A stretch of 64,000 bases of DNA from Antedon mediterranea. Its lineage: Eukaryota; Echinodermata; Crinoidea; Comatulida; Antedonidae. The stretch is from positions 19,066,101 through 19,130,100 of the forward strand of contig NC_092677.1 of assembly GCF_964355755.1 (NCBI RefSeq), read 5' to 3'. Under the pieces are notes generated by a model. The model was not told the DNA's origin, ran no database searches, and saw nothing but the letters and a program-made list of their open reading frames with translations. Below, piece by piece: positions 25,744 to 38,000 of this stretch. The position numbers and the translations under genes are program-made. Every line of letters starts with the position of its first letter. The stretch's first letter is position 1.

Positions 25744-26871
25744 GACCGTGTTCGTACGGCGATTGAAATACACATTTATTTGGTTTTTACCCTTGGGGTA
25801 AAACCCATACGACGTTCGTACGAATAAACAAAGTACCGGTAAGCTGACACGAAACCAATTAAGATCGGAATTCTTAGGTCAAAAAGCGCCCTCTGTGCGT
25901 CGACCCATATCAATTGACATGGCGTGTTGACAAATTCAACTGGATATTGCATGTCGTTTCGCGCGCGAATCGTTCAATTATTATTTTTCAATCGACAACC
26001 AGACCTATATATTTATAATACATCGAATACAATTTACTTTTTAAATAAATAATGATCGAAAATCCTGCTAACGTATGTTGTTTGTTGACCACGTGTATTT
26101 ATCGTGTGAGCCGAACTATTGTTATGGAAATTCCATTTAATGTACACGCACTGTACCCCTCTTGTAAAAATCACCACGTGTATTTATCGTGCGAGCCGAA
26201 CTATTGTTGTGGAAATTCCATTTAATGTACACGCACTGTACCCCTCTTGTAAAAATCACCACGTGTATTTATCGTGCGAGCCGAACTATTGTTGTGAAAA
26301 TTCCATTTAATGTACACGCACTGTACCCCTCTTGTAAAAATCACCACGTGTATTCATCGTGCGAGCCGAACTATTGTTGTAAAAATTCCATTTAACACGC
26401 ACTGTACCCCTCTTATCATGCGAGCCGAACGGTTGATGTGGTAATTCACAGACACCAGGCTACCACAATACAGAACTCCCTGCCGTTACATGTACATTAT
26501 AAGCCACCGATTCGCAAGTTCAGGTCACCGGAAAAAAACCAACGAGTTGATTATTTATATATAATTTTACAAAACAATAGATATACATTCGCATTAACGA
26601 AAAAGAACATTTTAAACAATAATTGTTAAACAATCAGAAAGCTTATTTGAGGTCGCGATTTGACATGATCCCGTTAACGCTTGATTAATTATACCCCGAG
26701 GCAGCGTGTAATTGGAATGGGATTGAAATAACCAGTAAAGTTGGTGGATTTTTCGTCCAGATGGTTTTCTAATTTTTTATAGCCAGAGGCGTAAGTTAAT
26801 TGCCACACGCGACCTCACAGTTGGAAGTACACGGTAGTTTCAGTCCCGTCCGAACGGGCCCAAATACATTT
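25744..26871. mobile_element. Insertion nested inside transposon copy 1
   Basis: Copy 2 is continuous across this point, while copy 1 is interrupted between GTAACAAA and AAATACATTTTT, giving a 3-4 bp duplication (AAA or CAAA). The insert ends are weakly inverted (CCGTGTTCGTACGG against CCGTTCGGACGG). A minisatellite lies inside. The superfamily is not clear; a short duplication would allow PIF/Harbinger. Confidence 0.65.
26088..26418. repeat. 85-bp tandem repeat, about 4 copies
   Basis: The unit begins CCACGTGTATTTATCGTGCG and includes GAGCCGAACTATTG and GTACACGCACTGTACCCCTC. The last copy is shortened. It lies inside the nested insertion, so it spread with or formed within that element. Confidence 0.9.
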
Positions 26872-28153
26872 TTAAATTGATGATTTTACAGACGTTTTTC
26901 TCGCACACAAAATGACTAGCCTACACAGTACAGTAGGCCTACCCCATGGGCCATGTTCAATGTTTTTGTTTCTATGGAACGTCAAAAGAGCAAAAATTAT
27001 ATAGAGGGCTGAAAACTCTGTGGAGTCCATCTACAGTGTGGATGGAACAATGTAAAATTAAAATTGTAATGATAATAGTATAATCATGCAAGTACAAAGA
27101 AATAAATACTGGCAAATAAATTTTAACTTAAAAGTTTTTTTGTTTCGTTTTCTTTCTGTTTTTATACTTGTACTATTATTGTTGCTCTTTTGGCGCTCCA
27201 TAGAAACAAAAACATTGAGCGGGGAGCTCGAGGAGTTACATTACAGTATACAAAGAAACACGCCTGTAAAATCATCAATTTAAAGGATTTATTTATTTGT
27301 TATGTGTTTCTCCTTCTGAAAGTACTTATAAGTCCTAATTTTAAAGTGTGGTGTTCAGGATAAAGTTAGTCAACAAATTTGGAGTCAAAATACAAGAAAG
27401 GCAGGTGCGTAAGAAAAACATCCTCTGAAGCAACACAATGGAGTAAATATATACCAACAAACAACCCGTCAAGTTTGTTTGTTGTAAAGAAAAAATATAC
27501 ATTTACTCAACGGGCGAAAATAATGTGAGTTTATCTATGTTTTGCGGTAGTATTAAATTATATTTATGGTAATAAATGAAACCTACTGTGTTTAAAATTA
27601 TGTATGGATAAACAAGTATTGTTTTTAAGCTGTAGTATATCTTAGTATTTGTAATCTTAGGTGTTGGGTCTTAGCTTTCGTGATCTTAGGTCTTAGTTAG
27701 GGGGTCTGAGCTTTCGTGGCACCCCCATTTCATATTCGTAAAGCATATTCGTGTTGACGAATATCATCAGTCATATTCGTAACTACAAAACGAGTTTTAG
27801 TTTTTAATCTATTTTACACATTTTGCATTTGAATCAGGAATTATTCATGATTATAATATAATTATAGATTTATTGAAACTAATTCTAAAGTAATTTACTA
27901 AAATGCCTGGTCAATTTTGATAAATAGCAGTTTTTAAAGTCCTCACTCGCTTTGATGTTACGCTAGGCCTAGGCAGTCAAGCACCAAGCAACACGTACCT
28001 GCGCTTCGCTCAAATTTACCGCAGTCATATTTTGGACGCGCCTCAATATTTCGTTGCCATGCGAAACAAATTTGTTTATGGCTTACAAAAACGAATACGC
28101 GTGCGTGACGTATCTGTTGTCGTTATCGTATTCGTAAGGTTGCGAAACCTCCC

Positions 28154-28664
28154 TAATAATTCATGGCGGAACGAACGACTGCACAAAAGATCAGAATACA
28201 AACAACGCCTCAAACGAGTTCGCACAAATAATACTAAGATGTTAAAACGAAATCGCCCAGCACATCCATTATATTTTCAACAAAATTATGTCCTATTTAA
28301 ACAAGATGTTTGGAACATCAAGTTAGAGTAGACAAACTGAACCGGGAAATCAAAGGAATCGCGTCAAAAGAGGATTGTACAATAATTGACAACGACACAA
28401 CCCCCCCGACACAACCTTCAAACTGTACAATACCGAATGTGAAAGTGGATCACTCAATAGAAGAGAGAAACAAATCACACCACTTACTACTCGTCGCCAA
28501 TAGGAACACATGGACATCGTAATAGACAGCTAGCACCGTCCAAACACTAACTCAAATTATCGACACCATAGTAGACAAATACAAACAAACAGAATCCGAT
28601 GTTACTACTTTGGTGAAAGGAATCATCAGACGAAAGACTGTAAACACGGTAAACCACTACAATA
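28154..28664. other. Sequence between two inverted MITE copies
   Basis: Slightly more GC-rich than its surroundings, with broken frames rich in Arg/Lys, Asn and Thr and several stops. It may be a decayed retroelement ORF continuing from about 25.0-25.46 kb. I could not identify it. Confidence 0.35.
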
Positions 28665-29165
28665 GAGAGGTTTCGCAATCTTACGAATACGATAACGAAA
28701 ACGGATACGTCACGCACACGTATTCGTTTTCGTAAGCCATAAAAAAAATCTGTTTCGCATGGCAACGAAATATTGAGGCGCGTCCAAAATATGACTGCGG
28801 TAAATTTGAGCGAAGCGAAGGTACGTGTTGCTTGGCTGCCTAGCGTAACATCAAAGCGAGTGAGGACTTTTAAAACTGCTATTTATCAAAATTGACCTGG
28901 CATTTTAGTAAATTACTTTAGTAAATTACTTTCAATAAATCTATAATTATATTATAATCATGAATCATTCCTAATTGAAATGCAAAATGTGCAAAATAGA
29001 TCAAAAACTATACTCGTTTTGTAGTTAATAGTTACGAATATGACTGGTGATATTCGTCAACACGAATACGCTTTACGAATATGAAATGGGGATCAGCTCA
29101 AAAGTTTCACAAATGTGTGACGTATCCGTTTTCGTTATCGTATTCGTAAGGTTGCGAAACCTCCC
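28665..29165. mobile_element. Mariner-type MITE copy B (501 bp)
   Basis: Left end GAGAGGTTTCGCAATCTTAC, right end GTAAGGTTGCGAAACCTCCC, TA flanks at 28663-28664 and 29166-29167. It is inverted relative to copy A, and internal blocks such as GAATATGAAATGGGGATCAG match the complement of copy A's left part. Confidence 0.9.
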
Positions 29166-30430
29166 TAATGATAACAGAAAAGGCATTATGGATCCCGCAG
29201 TGGGACGCCTGACTGGAAGATAGTCAGAACAGACACCTTCAATGACGTCGACACGTTGTTCTTTATTTGAAAGAAACGCAAACTGGAGTGAAAAACAAAC
29301 GAGCGTAGTTTATAAAAGATAAGTATAAGGCATATCTTATCGACTTTCTCTGAGCTATATAGTATCCAGATTCAAACTAATTCAACAGTCAAGTTGAGTA
29401 AGGGTGGAATTTCCCTTGACAAAACCATGCTGTAGATAAAGTAATGAAGTAGGAAAAATCAGATTAAAACACGTTTCATAACTTTACTGGCAATACGTAA
29501 TAACGAAACCGATCGAAATCTGCTGGTTTTGTCTGCTGTAATAAACTCGCTCTCTACTACAAACCTAAGATAGCAGCAAAAGGAACGAAGTTCGAGGTTG
29601 GAAACTTCAGTCAACTGCAGTTAAGGCTACCTTCGTGACAAAACCTTAATTAAAGGTTGAATATTGCAGCTCACCCATAGGATTAACTATCAGAAAGAAC
29701 AAATACTGGTTTGTTGAATGCAATTAAGAGATCCAGAATGTTGGCGGAAAAAATATCGTACTCAGCATTTTTGTCTAAGGGGAAAAAAGGTGCATTTTGT
29801 CTAACCAACAGCAAACTTCTTCAATGCAAGCTTCGAGTGTTCAAGAACAATTGGTGGACAAATATAACAAAGAGAACTCAGGTTTAAGCAGACACAACTA
29901 ACTTTAACTACAGTGGTTTTTAAGAAGTAAATATGGTCCTTCATACCGGATCTAATCATCTAATCTTGGTGATCAGATTACTTTTACTCTGTTATCAGTG
30001 CTAAACAGAGAAAACTCGGCAATTCCCAATATTCCACCACTGCAGTCAAACCTGAGCTGGATGAAATCTCAACTCTAGCAGAGACCTCTTTCCGAGGTTT
30101 ATGGTATGGAAAACAGGTTTATGGTAAAAATTACAGAAATTAGTTTTTTGAAAAAAATGTTGCATTAAATATATGATGATATTTAAATTGTGAACACCAA
30201 AATTATAACTTAATACAAATACATAGTTTGTATTAAATAGCAGCCAGTTTGTTTTAGCTTGGTGATCCAACAGACAGCCAGTTACACAAAATTTCATTCT
30301 CATGGTCTTGACAATCAAAAATCCATAAAAAAAATAAGGTTATGCAAAATACAGGCTTTTGGCTGTCACATTTTCAACTAACATTTTGGTATTTTCCATA
30401 TTTTTGTGAAACAAGTTATTTATTTGCCAT
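29166..30430. other. Non-coding stretch, no gene identified
   Basis: Fragmented frames only. Nothing here is recognisable as a family. Confidence 0.4.
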
Positions 30431-30439
30431 TGCGTAGAG

Positions 30440-31205
30440 GCCATGAATGTCATATAAACAAGAAATATTTCTTACAAAAAGACGCCGCTCGACATTTTAA
30501 AATTAATCATTGTCCTTTCTTCACATATATTAAATGATTAATTATAAAAAGGTGTCCTTTAATCGCAAAATACATACAACTCGATGATAGTTCTTTAACT
30601 ATGAATCATATTATGCCCATTTTTTAACTAGTTAATTGTATACTATAAATACACAATTTTTAATAATTTATGGAAAATATGTTTTTGTTACCATGGAAAC
30701 GTGTAACAAAATTAAAATACGTTGGTTAATCGCAAAAATACACAAAATCTAACAGCTATTCCATTATAAATCCCATCATGCTCATTTTGGTGGGTGTTAG
30801 TAATCTGGTTGTATTTCATTGAATAATTGATATTTCTGCTAATTTTCAACAGCATTTAAAAGAAGACATGTGTACCTTTCCAACAATGTATTATTTGCCA
30901 ACAAATATTAATCTACTAATTAAAAATGGCATTTAAAAATGGTCAATTTTGAACTTGTGTGTGACCTCAACCTGTAGGCATGCAACTCAATACCCTCTAG
31001 AGACGTGACTTTACGGCGGTACAAGTGAGAAATTCTTCCGCAGTCCAAAATCGTTCAACCGTGAGCCCTCATAGACTCCCAGACACTTTTTTGGGTACAG
31101 CAGCTGGGACCTATAAATTATAGTCGAGTTTACAAATTCTTAATACTGTCGGCCTTAGAACTATAGCTACTGCGATGATAAAGCTTCTTAATGAGTATGT
31201 CCTGT
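30440..31205. mobile_element. Dispersed element X, copy 1
   Basis: An inverted relative lies at 44870-45465. Shared blocks are AAGAAATATTTCTTA, TTTTAAAATTAATCATTG, CAGCTGGGACCTATAAATTATAG and TACTGTCGGCCTTAGA. No coding capacity or clean termini. It ends just before the 3' end of the CENP-N gene. Confidence 0.7.
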
Positions 31206-31502
31206 CGGCGCGAAAAAGTCATGGAACTAATGTGGGTAATGGTAGATGTGGTCAAGGGTCACCTATTCATATAAAAAATGTTGTTGGTATTTTTGTGTGT
31301 TATATATTTGTAAAACTATTTATTCACCGTATATGGTGTAAGGGCAAACAAGTCACAGAACTATGGTGGGAATAAATGGTATTAATCATGGATCATCCAT
31401 TTATACCAAAATATTTATAATAATTAGTAATACCATAAAGTCATGTGGCTACCAAAGTGTGTAAAATGTAAATTATACAATGCAATTCAAGGCAATATAA
31501 CT

Positions 31503-31508
31503 TTTATT
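31503..31508 (-). terminator. Candidate polyadenylation signal of CENP-N
   Basis: AATAAA on the minus strand about 320 nt after the CENP-N stop. Other AT-rich hexamers nearby make the choice uncertain. Confidence 0.35.
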
Positions 31509-31828
31509 TAAAAACTAATAATATACATCATAATAATTGAATGTATTGATACAGTAAAAGTAAGTACAAAACATATTTATTATTTTATTATTTATGCTCA
31601 TTTTTATGAAACAGCCATGGTTTTTATTTCTTTAAATACATTTTCTTTGTAGGAAGAGGTGCTATTTGAATTTTGGCAATAGCATGTTTCATAAGACTAC
31701 AGAACCACCACTACATTTAAATGATGGTGGCAACAACATTAAATTAAAGTAAAACAAATAAATTAATAGCAACATTTTCCTTTAAAAATTGGTGCTTTAA
31801 CACTCATTTAAATACATACAAGTATATA

Positions 31829-32053
31829 CTAGACAGTATGATTTGTCTTCTTATCTGATACTAACAAATGGTTCTTAGCTAGCGAATGGACTCTTCCAAT
31901 ATGGTGGGGCAGGGGTAATATAGCAAGACCAGCTGGACCTAACTGTTTAATACCTTCAAGTACATTTGTACCCTCAAATTTTACCCTGCACCTAAATGGT
32001 TTCTTTTGATCCATGGCCGGAGCAAAGTCTGTGCCACGAAATGTTGTTTCCAA
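31829..32053 (-). CDS. CENPN: CENP-N terminal exon with stop (CENP-L-binding region)
   Basis: Acceptor TTTTTAG before 32053, TAG stop at 31829-31831, 74 codons. It carries the most conserved block (FRCRVKFEGTNVLEGIKQLG). In human this region contacts CENP-L. Confidence 0.93.
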   Translation of the reverse strand: METTFRGTDFAPAMDQKKPFRCRVKFEGTNVLEGIKQLGPAGLAILPLPHHIGRVHSLAKNHLLVSDKKTNHTV

Positions 32054-35000
32054 CTAAAAAGAAAAAAAAAACATAAAAGGACAACATTTAACTAGATTTG
32101 AACTCGTCACTTTGACGAGTTCGGGTTATCCGCGCAAACGCAACATGCACATACTTTAAACTATATGAACCTCGACAATTATTATGCCATCCTATGACAT
32201 GAAATAAATGTGTTTACAGTGCTGAACTGTACCTATTTTGTAGCATACATCATATTACAGTATTTACAGAATACACTAGTTATATACAGTGTAGCATAGA
32301 CGAAATTACGAGACCCATCTTTTAAATCCAATTATTAACACGATGACGTCATCAAATTGACATATAAAAATAACAATTTTAGAAGATAATTATCTAATTA
32401 ATTACATTAATACAAATTTGAAAAATTTTGGGCACGTAAAAGTGAGATGCGCTCTCGTTTAAACGCAATGAACTTTTACGCAAGAGATGAAAATATGACT
32501 TTTTGAATTCAACTGGCCATATGATGACGTCACATCTGATTGGCAAAATAATTACATGAATTCGTATCTACAATCCAATAGCTTCCAGAAAACGTTTTAA
32601 TCATGATTATCAATTTTTATTCTTACGAGCTATAACATATTGAAATTTACTGTAAAGATGAAAATAGATGACCCACGTTATTTACATTTTGAGACATTAT
32701 GACATCATAAAAATTAAAATATTTTTAACTCATGAGAATGCCAATGCTCCAGATTTAGATATCTGCAGCAGCTCTATACCGACATTAATCAGATAGATTT
32801 GTCAGGATAAACATCTATGTACATGTACTACATTACTGTAATATTTTCAAAAGGTGTCACAAAACCTAAGATCATAAAGTATTTCATGATATTTATGGTA
32901 TAAAAAGCATTAATAAATGTTTAAAATTGTGAATAGATGAAGAATTATGGTTTTTAACCTACTGTATGTACATCTTAAAATGTATGATATTACTGTAGGT
33001 CTTAGCTTTCGTGATTTTAGGTTTTGTGACACCTATTTTTAAAAGGCAAATACTTACATTGTATTTAACTGTTTCTAAGATGGGCTGTTTGTTTATTCCA
33101 AATGTGCTGATGTTTATTTCTTTTCTCTGTTTCTTCTCCTGAATGTCCTCGCAACATATTCTGCCATCGAAAACCTCCTCTTTTACTTCAGGACCCCCTT
33201 CAAGATAATAAAGATCGATTGGATTGATGAAGTGGACAATATGAGAATGGACATGTTCAAATGCTTTAGAAAAATATTAAAAAGAAGAATAAGTGGGGAA
33301 GTTGGACATCCGCATATGTCTATGTGGAGAAAGAATTGGGTTGGAAATCTTGGAACAAAGCCAAATGAGTTGCCAGAAACACAGGTAGCTAGATACGTAT
33401 TTAACAGGTAAATTAATTTGATTACATTTCGTCTGGAAAATCGTCACGAGTGAAAGTAAACAAAGATTTCAAACCACGAGTATGCATTATGCATGATGCT
33501 AATTAGAATTGTTTACAACTCGTCACGGTTGAGAAGGTGTTTTCACACAGATCGCGAGGAAGTTTTATGATTATGTATACAGAGTAGCAAAACAAGCACG
33601 TTGCATTATGAGATAAGTTTTGATCAAAAACTTTGACTGGAAGTCAAAGTTATTTTTTGAACAAAAAAACGTCCGTATTTCGGTTAAATTATTATTTTTT
33701 TAACTAATTTTTGGTGAAAGTTAATAACTATATGATACTTAAAAGTGACCCACTTTTTTTCGGAATATTAAAAAAAAATATTTTTTAATTAGTCAAAGGG
33801 ACAATACATCTTTAAGTAAAACATAATTTCTGATATTTTATATAATTTTTTAGAGTTATAATACAGTAAATCATAATGTAAATTAAAAACTCTCCTCTTG
33901 TTTCTTTAAATAAAGGTCTGATATGTATTGCAATATTTACCATGATGACATGCATTGAATGTTTACATTTCATACATTTGTGTGTTAATAGGAAATTTGC
34001 ATTAGTATTTACAACTACATTAAATACAAATGAGAGCATCAATTATTAATAATCAGTGATTTGTACAGTTTAGTGATTTAGGACAATTGACACAAAATGA
34101 GGCCACCACCCAATAAATGAGTGAGAGGTAGTCCATGTTGGTGTATTCCAAAATACTTACTTGGTCTTTTCCTACTCTTCCTAGTCAGTGGGTTTTGGTC
34201 AATTTTATTGAGACGATACTGACTGAATGCACCCTGGCTATCACAATTCAGCACCATGTCTGCTAAGGAATGAAGGTTTCGACCAGTCAGCTTTAATTCC
34301 TGAATCTTTGTACATTCAAGACTGTTCATTAGAGCCTGTAAAATTGTATAAAACATGCTAATGGTTTAACTTTGTTCAAACTTGATTGGATAGAGACTTT
34401 AGTGGTACAGCGGAACAGCACTAGTCCCTCAATTGTATGCACGCGCACCAGAGATCAAATTGATACACCCTCATCTTTCAGTATTTTTATTCACGAAGCG
34501 GGATGTCTTAAGAGATACTTTTATATATAAACACATATTTATACCCAAATACTTAGCAAAAATCTTTGCAGCCTTCTCTAACAAGATATGCAAGTGTGCT
34601 GATGTAGCATTTGATAACTCATAAATCATTCAACCCCTGTGGTTAAAGGGACAAATTATGTGTTTTCGAAATAGGGGTCAAACAATAAATACAACTGTTT
34701 GAGCATAAACAAGGTTTTTAACCAAAACAACCCAAATATTAAGTGATTTGGTTGAGATTTGTGCTGTTGTTCAATAGGAGATTTTTTACTGTGAAATGTT
34801 TAATTTTCCTAAAAAAAAATATCCTTTAAAAGTCATGGATAATTGTTAATTGTTAAGTTTGTGCAGTTTAGAAATACTTGATGTACAGTATCCAGGTTAC
34901 TTTACGCCTGTAATGCATCAATTAAAGATCCCCTTCCCTGACAGAGCTGTACATACCTGCATAACAATGTCTTTGTATGCAGCTTTAATGTTGGTTACCA

Positions 35001-38000
35001 TGATGTAAGGGGAGTGTGGGTAATGTACAATCAAAAAGCTGTTGCTTGGCAGGAAACATGCTTGTGAATGTGGGCTGTCCTGAAGAATGGCAACATGAAA
35101 CCATAGTGAGTCACTATGTTTCCGGAAACACAAACACTGTAAAAGTAAAGTATAAAACAAGTTACAAATGTATTGGAATTTAGGGCCTAATTTTTAATTA
35201 AAATTGAAACAGTGATCTGTTTGATACAGTAATTATACAAAGGAATCATCACATTGGAAAAATATTGAATAAAACTGAAAAAATGTTGATTTTAAATAAT
35301 TTTGTTTATCTGTTCATTGTAATATTTACCTTTAAGGAGCTGGATATTTAATAAGTTTAAGAATTTGTTATTAATGTTTTGTACAGTATTCCTTCTAAAT
35401 TTAAATAAGGTCAAATCTTGTAAAAGCCAAATTTGCAGCTTCAAACAAAAATAGTGAAAGTCAAGTTTGCAGTACACCATGTGATTCCAAAAGAAAATAT
35501 AAAATAACATGACATTGACAACATTCTAAACCTTATTTGAACAGTGTTTATTCTTCATGCAAACCTTTAAACAATAAGGTTCTTTCAAAGATTAAGAAGA
35601 ACTTGTTGTTCTCAATACAATTCAGTACAGTACACACTTGGGTATTATGAAGAGAACATATAAAAAAACTACATACATTTTGCCATTTGTACAATATTTT
35701 AAGGATGTGCAGCAGAAACAGTCTATAAATTTCAAACATAAACTTACGTAGATGACAAATTTCGTTTTTGTAAAAGCACAAGTTAACGGAGTACTTACTC
35801 GAACGTTTCGATCTCTATCAGAGATCCTTCTCAACTGACTGCGGAGTGTTAATGCAGCTTGGTCATTCTTGACGTCATCTGTTGATGACGTTGTACGCCT
35901 CCGGTTGTAGGTTGGAGGTTGTGCGGGGCTCGGCCAGGTGATGTGTCTATCAAATCATTGTACAAATGCGAGAGTTCGTGGGCTCCAGTGTCCCGGTTCA
36001 TGGTCTTCTCTTTATTTCTCCTTATATGTAATGATTCTCTAATCTGTCTGTCTTTGCGTTTAGGCTCTTTGGTTAAGATGGTAGCCTCCCAGTTCGGTAC
36101 ATGATTGTGTTTTATGACATGTTCTGTAATGGCAGATTTGTGTATGATCGAAGATGTGGATGTTCTGGAGGCCCTAGTCATTACTCCCCCCGTGTTTGTT
36201 GTAACATCTTTTTTGTGATCATTAATTCGTGTTTGTAATGCCCTCCCTGTTTCCCCAATGTAAACTTGTGGACAGTTGCGGCAGGTGACTTCGTAGATTA
36301 CTCCACATGTATCCATCTTCTCGATTTTATCTTTTGGGTGGACGAGGCTATTCTTGATTTTATTTTGGGGTAGGAAATAGGTTCCGACATTGTGATAGGA
36401 GAGAGTGCGTCGTATTCTTTCTGCCATTCCTTTTACATAGGGGATTCCTATGCTACCTCGCATCTTGATCTTTTCCTTCTGTGGTTCGTGTCCTTTGTTC
36501 TTTTTTCTTCTTCTCTGGAAGGACCACTCTGGATACTGGCAGTTGTGTAACGCTTTCTTGATGTTATCCATCTCAACTTTCCTCAAATCCATATCTCCCA
36601 CTACCTTCTCAGCTCTGTCCACAAGCGTGTTTATAAGCCCCAGTTTGTGTTCGAGTGGATGATGTGAGTTGAAATGTAAATATTGGTCTGTGTGAGTGGG
36701 CTTCCGATAGACTGAGGTGGTAACTGTTCCATTGTCATTGAGTGTGATGAGCATGTCCAGGAAAGGTATTGTGTTGTTTGTCATCGATTCTGTGGTGAAC
36801 TTGATATTGTCAGTTATATCGATGTTATTAAGATGTGTGTTAAATGTATGTACTGTACCTATGGGGATGATAGCTAATACATCATCAACGTATCGTTTCC
36901 AATACACAGGCTTGATGTTAGTGGGTGCCGTGTTTATGGCTTGATGTTCGAGCCACTCTAGATACAAGTTCGCCAATATAGGACTTATTGGGCTTCCCAT
37001 AGCAATGCCTTGTATTTGCCTATAAATGTTACCATTGAACGAGAAATAGGTTTTGTTCACAATTAAACCGAGGAGCTCCATTATGTCTGTCACATGTAGT
37101 TTAGTTCTATCCAGAAGTGTCGGATCTGTTGTTAGGCGATTTTCGACAACTTTGAGGGCCTCTTCTACTGGTGTTTTTGTAAACAGAGATACTACGTCAA
37201 ACGAGACAAATGTTTCACTTGGTTTGACTATTATTTCTTTTAGTTCACTCGCCAACTCTCCTGAGTAAGTTACATGATGTTCTGTGTTTCCGACAAGCGG
37301 ACCCAGGATTTTGGTGAGGAATTGTGCAACGGTGTAAAAAACGGTGTTGATGTTATCTACTATAGGTCTTAATGGCCAATTTGGTTTATGTATCTTCGGA
37401 AGACAATACAACCTAGGTACAATTTCAGCCGTGGGAAACAGCCATTCTTTCTCTCTGTAGTTGATTTTCTTTTCTTTGAACAACCTGCCTATGATGTTGA
37501 CCACTTTTCGTTTATAGTTTTGTGTTGGATTACGTTTTAGCAGTTCGTAAACATTAGTGTCGCTCACCATGGTTCCCACTTTATCTTTGTAATCATTAGT
37601 ATTTAGGATGACAGTAGATCTACCTTTATCCGCTGGGAGAATAAGAATAGATTTATCTTTCTTCAAGTTGTTTATGGCCTTTCGTTCTTTGGGGGTTAAA
37701 TTTGAAGGTCCAACCTACAACCGGAGGCGTACAACGTCATCAACAGATGACGTCAAGAATGACCAAGCTGCATTAACACTCCGCAGTCAGTTGAGAAGGA
37801 TCTCTGATAGAGATCGAAACGTTCGAGTAAGTACTCCGTTAACTTGTGCTTTTACAAAAACGAAATTTGTCATCTATACAAAATCGAAGCTAAATGAAAT
37901 TCTTTCAAGATAAACTTACGTGTTTGAAGAAACTTGAAATTTGTTTCTTGATTTTGCGTTGAATAACATATGGGTTTGTCAGATCCGCCGATCCTATAAT

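Larger units (their letters stand above)
25548..27724. mobile_element. Long-TSD transposon copy 1 (2177 bp), inserted in MITE A
   Basis: Ends GGGTGTCACGAAAGCTCAG and CTGAGCTTTCGTGGCACCC, followed inward by repeated blocks (AGACCTAAGATCACGAAAGC, AAGACCCAACACCTAAG). The target CCATTTCATA is present at 25538-25547 and again at 27725-27734, a perfect 10-bp duplication. The right part matches copy 2 (45686-46746) in inverted orientation. The size difference is mostly a nested insertion at 25744-26871. No transposase. A 9-11 bp duplication with GGG ends fits the Mutator-like superfamily (inference). Confidence 0.9.
25462..28153. mobile_element. Mariner-type MITE copy A, split by a later insertion
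   Basis: Left end GGGAGGTTTCGCAACCTTAC, right end GTAAGGTTGCGAAACCTCCC, flanked by TA on both sides. Without the insertion at 25548-27724 and its duplicated target the element is about 505 bp. Copy B at 28665-29165 is the same family inverted. The weak frames across it follow the TIR and encode nothing known. Confidence 0.88.

Noticed and set aside
28032-28331. 99-codon frame beginning in MITE A
   Set aside because: It starts in the inverted repeat and runs into unrelated flank; a similar frame in MITE B differs after the repeat.
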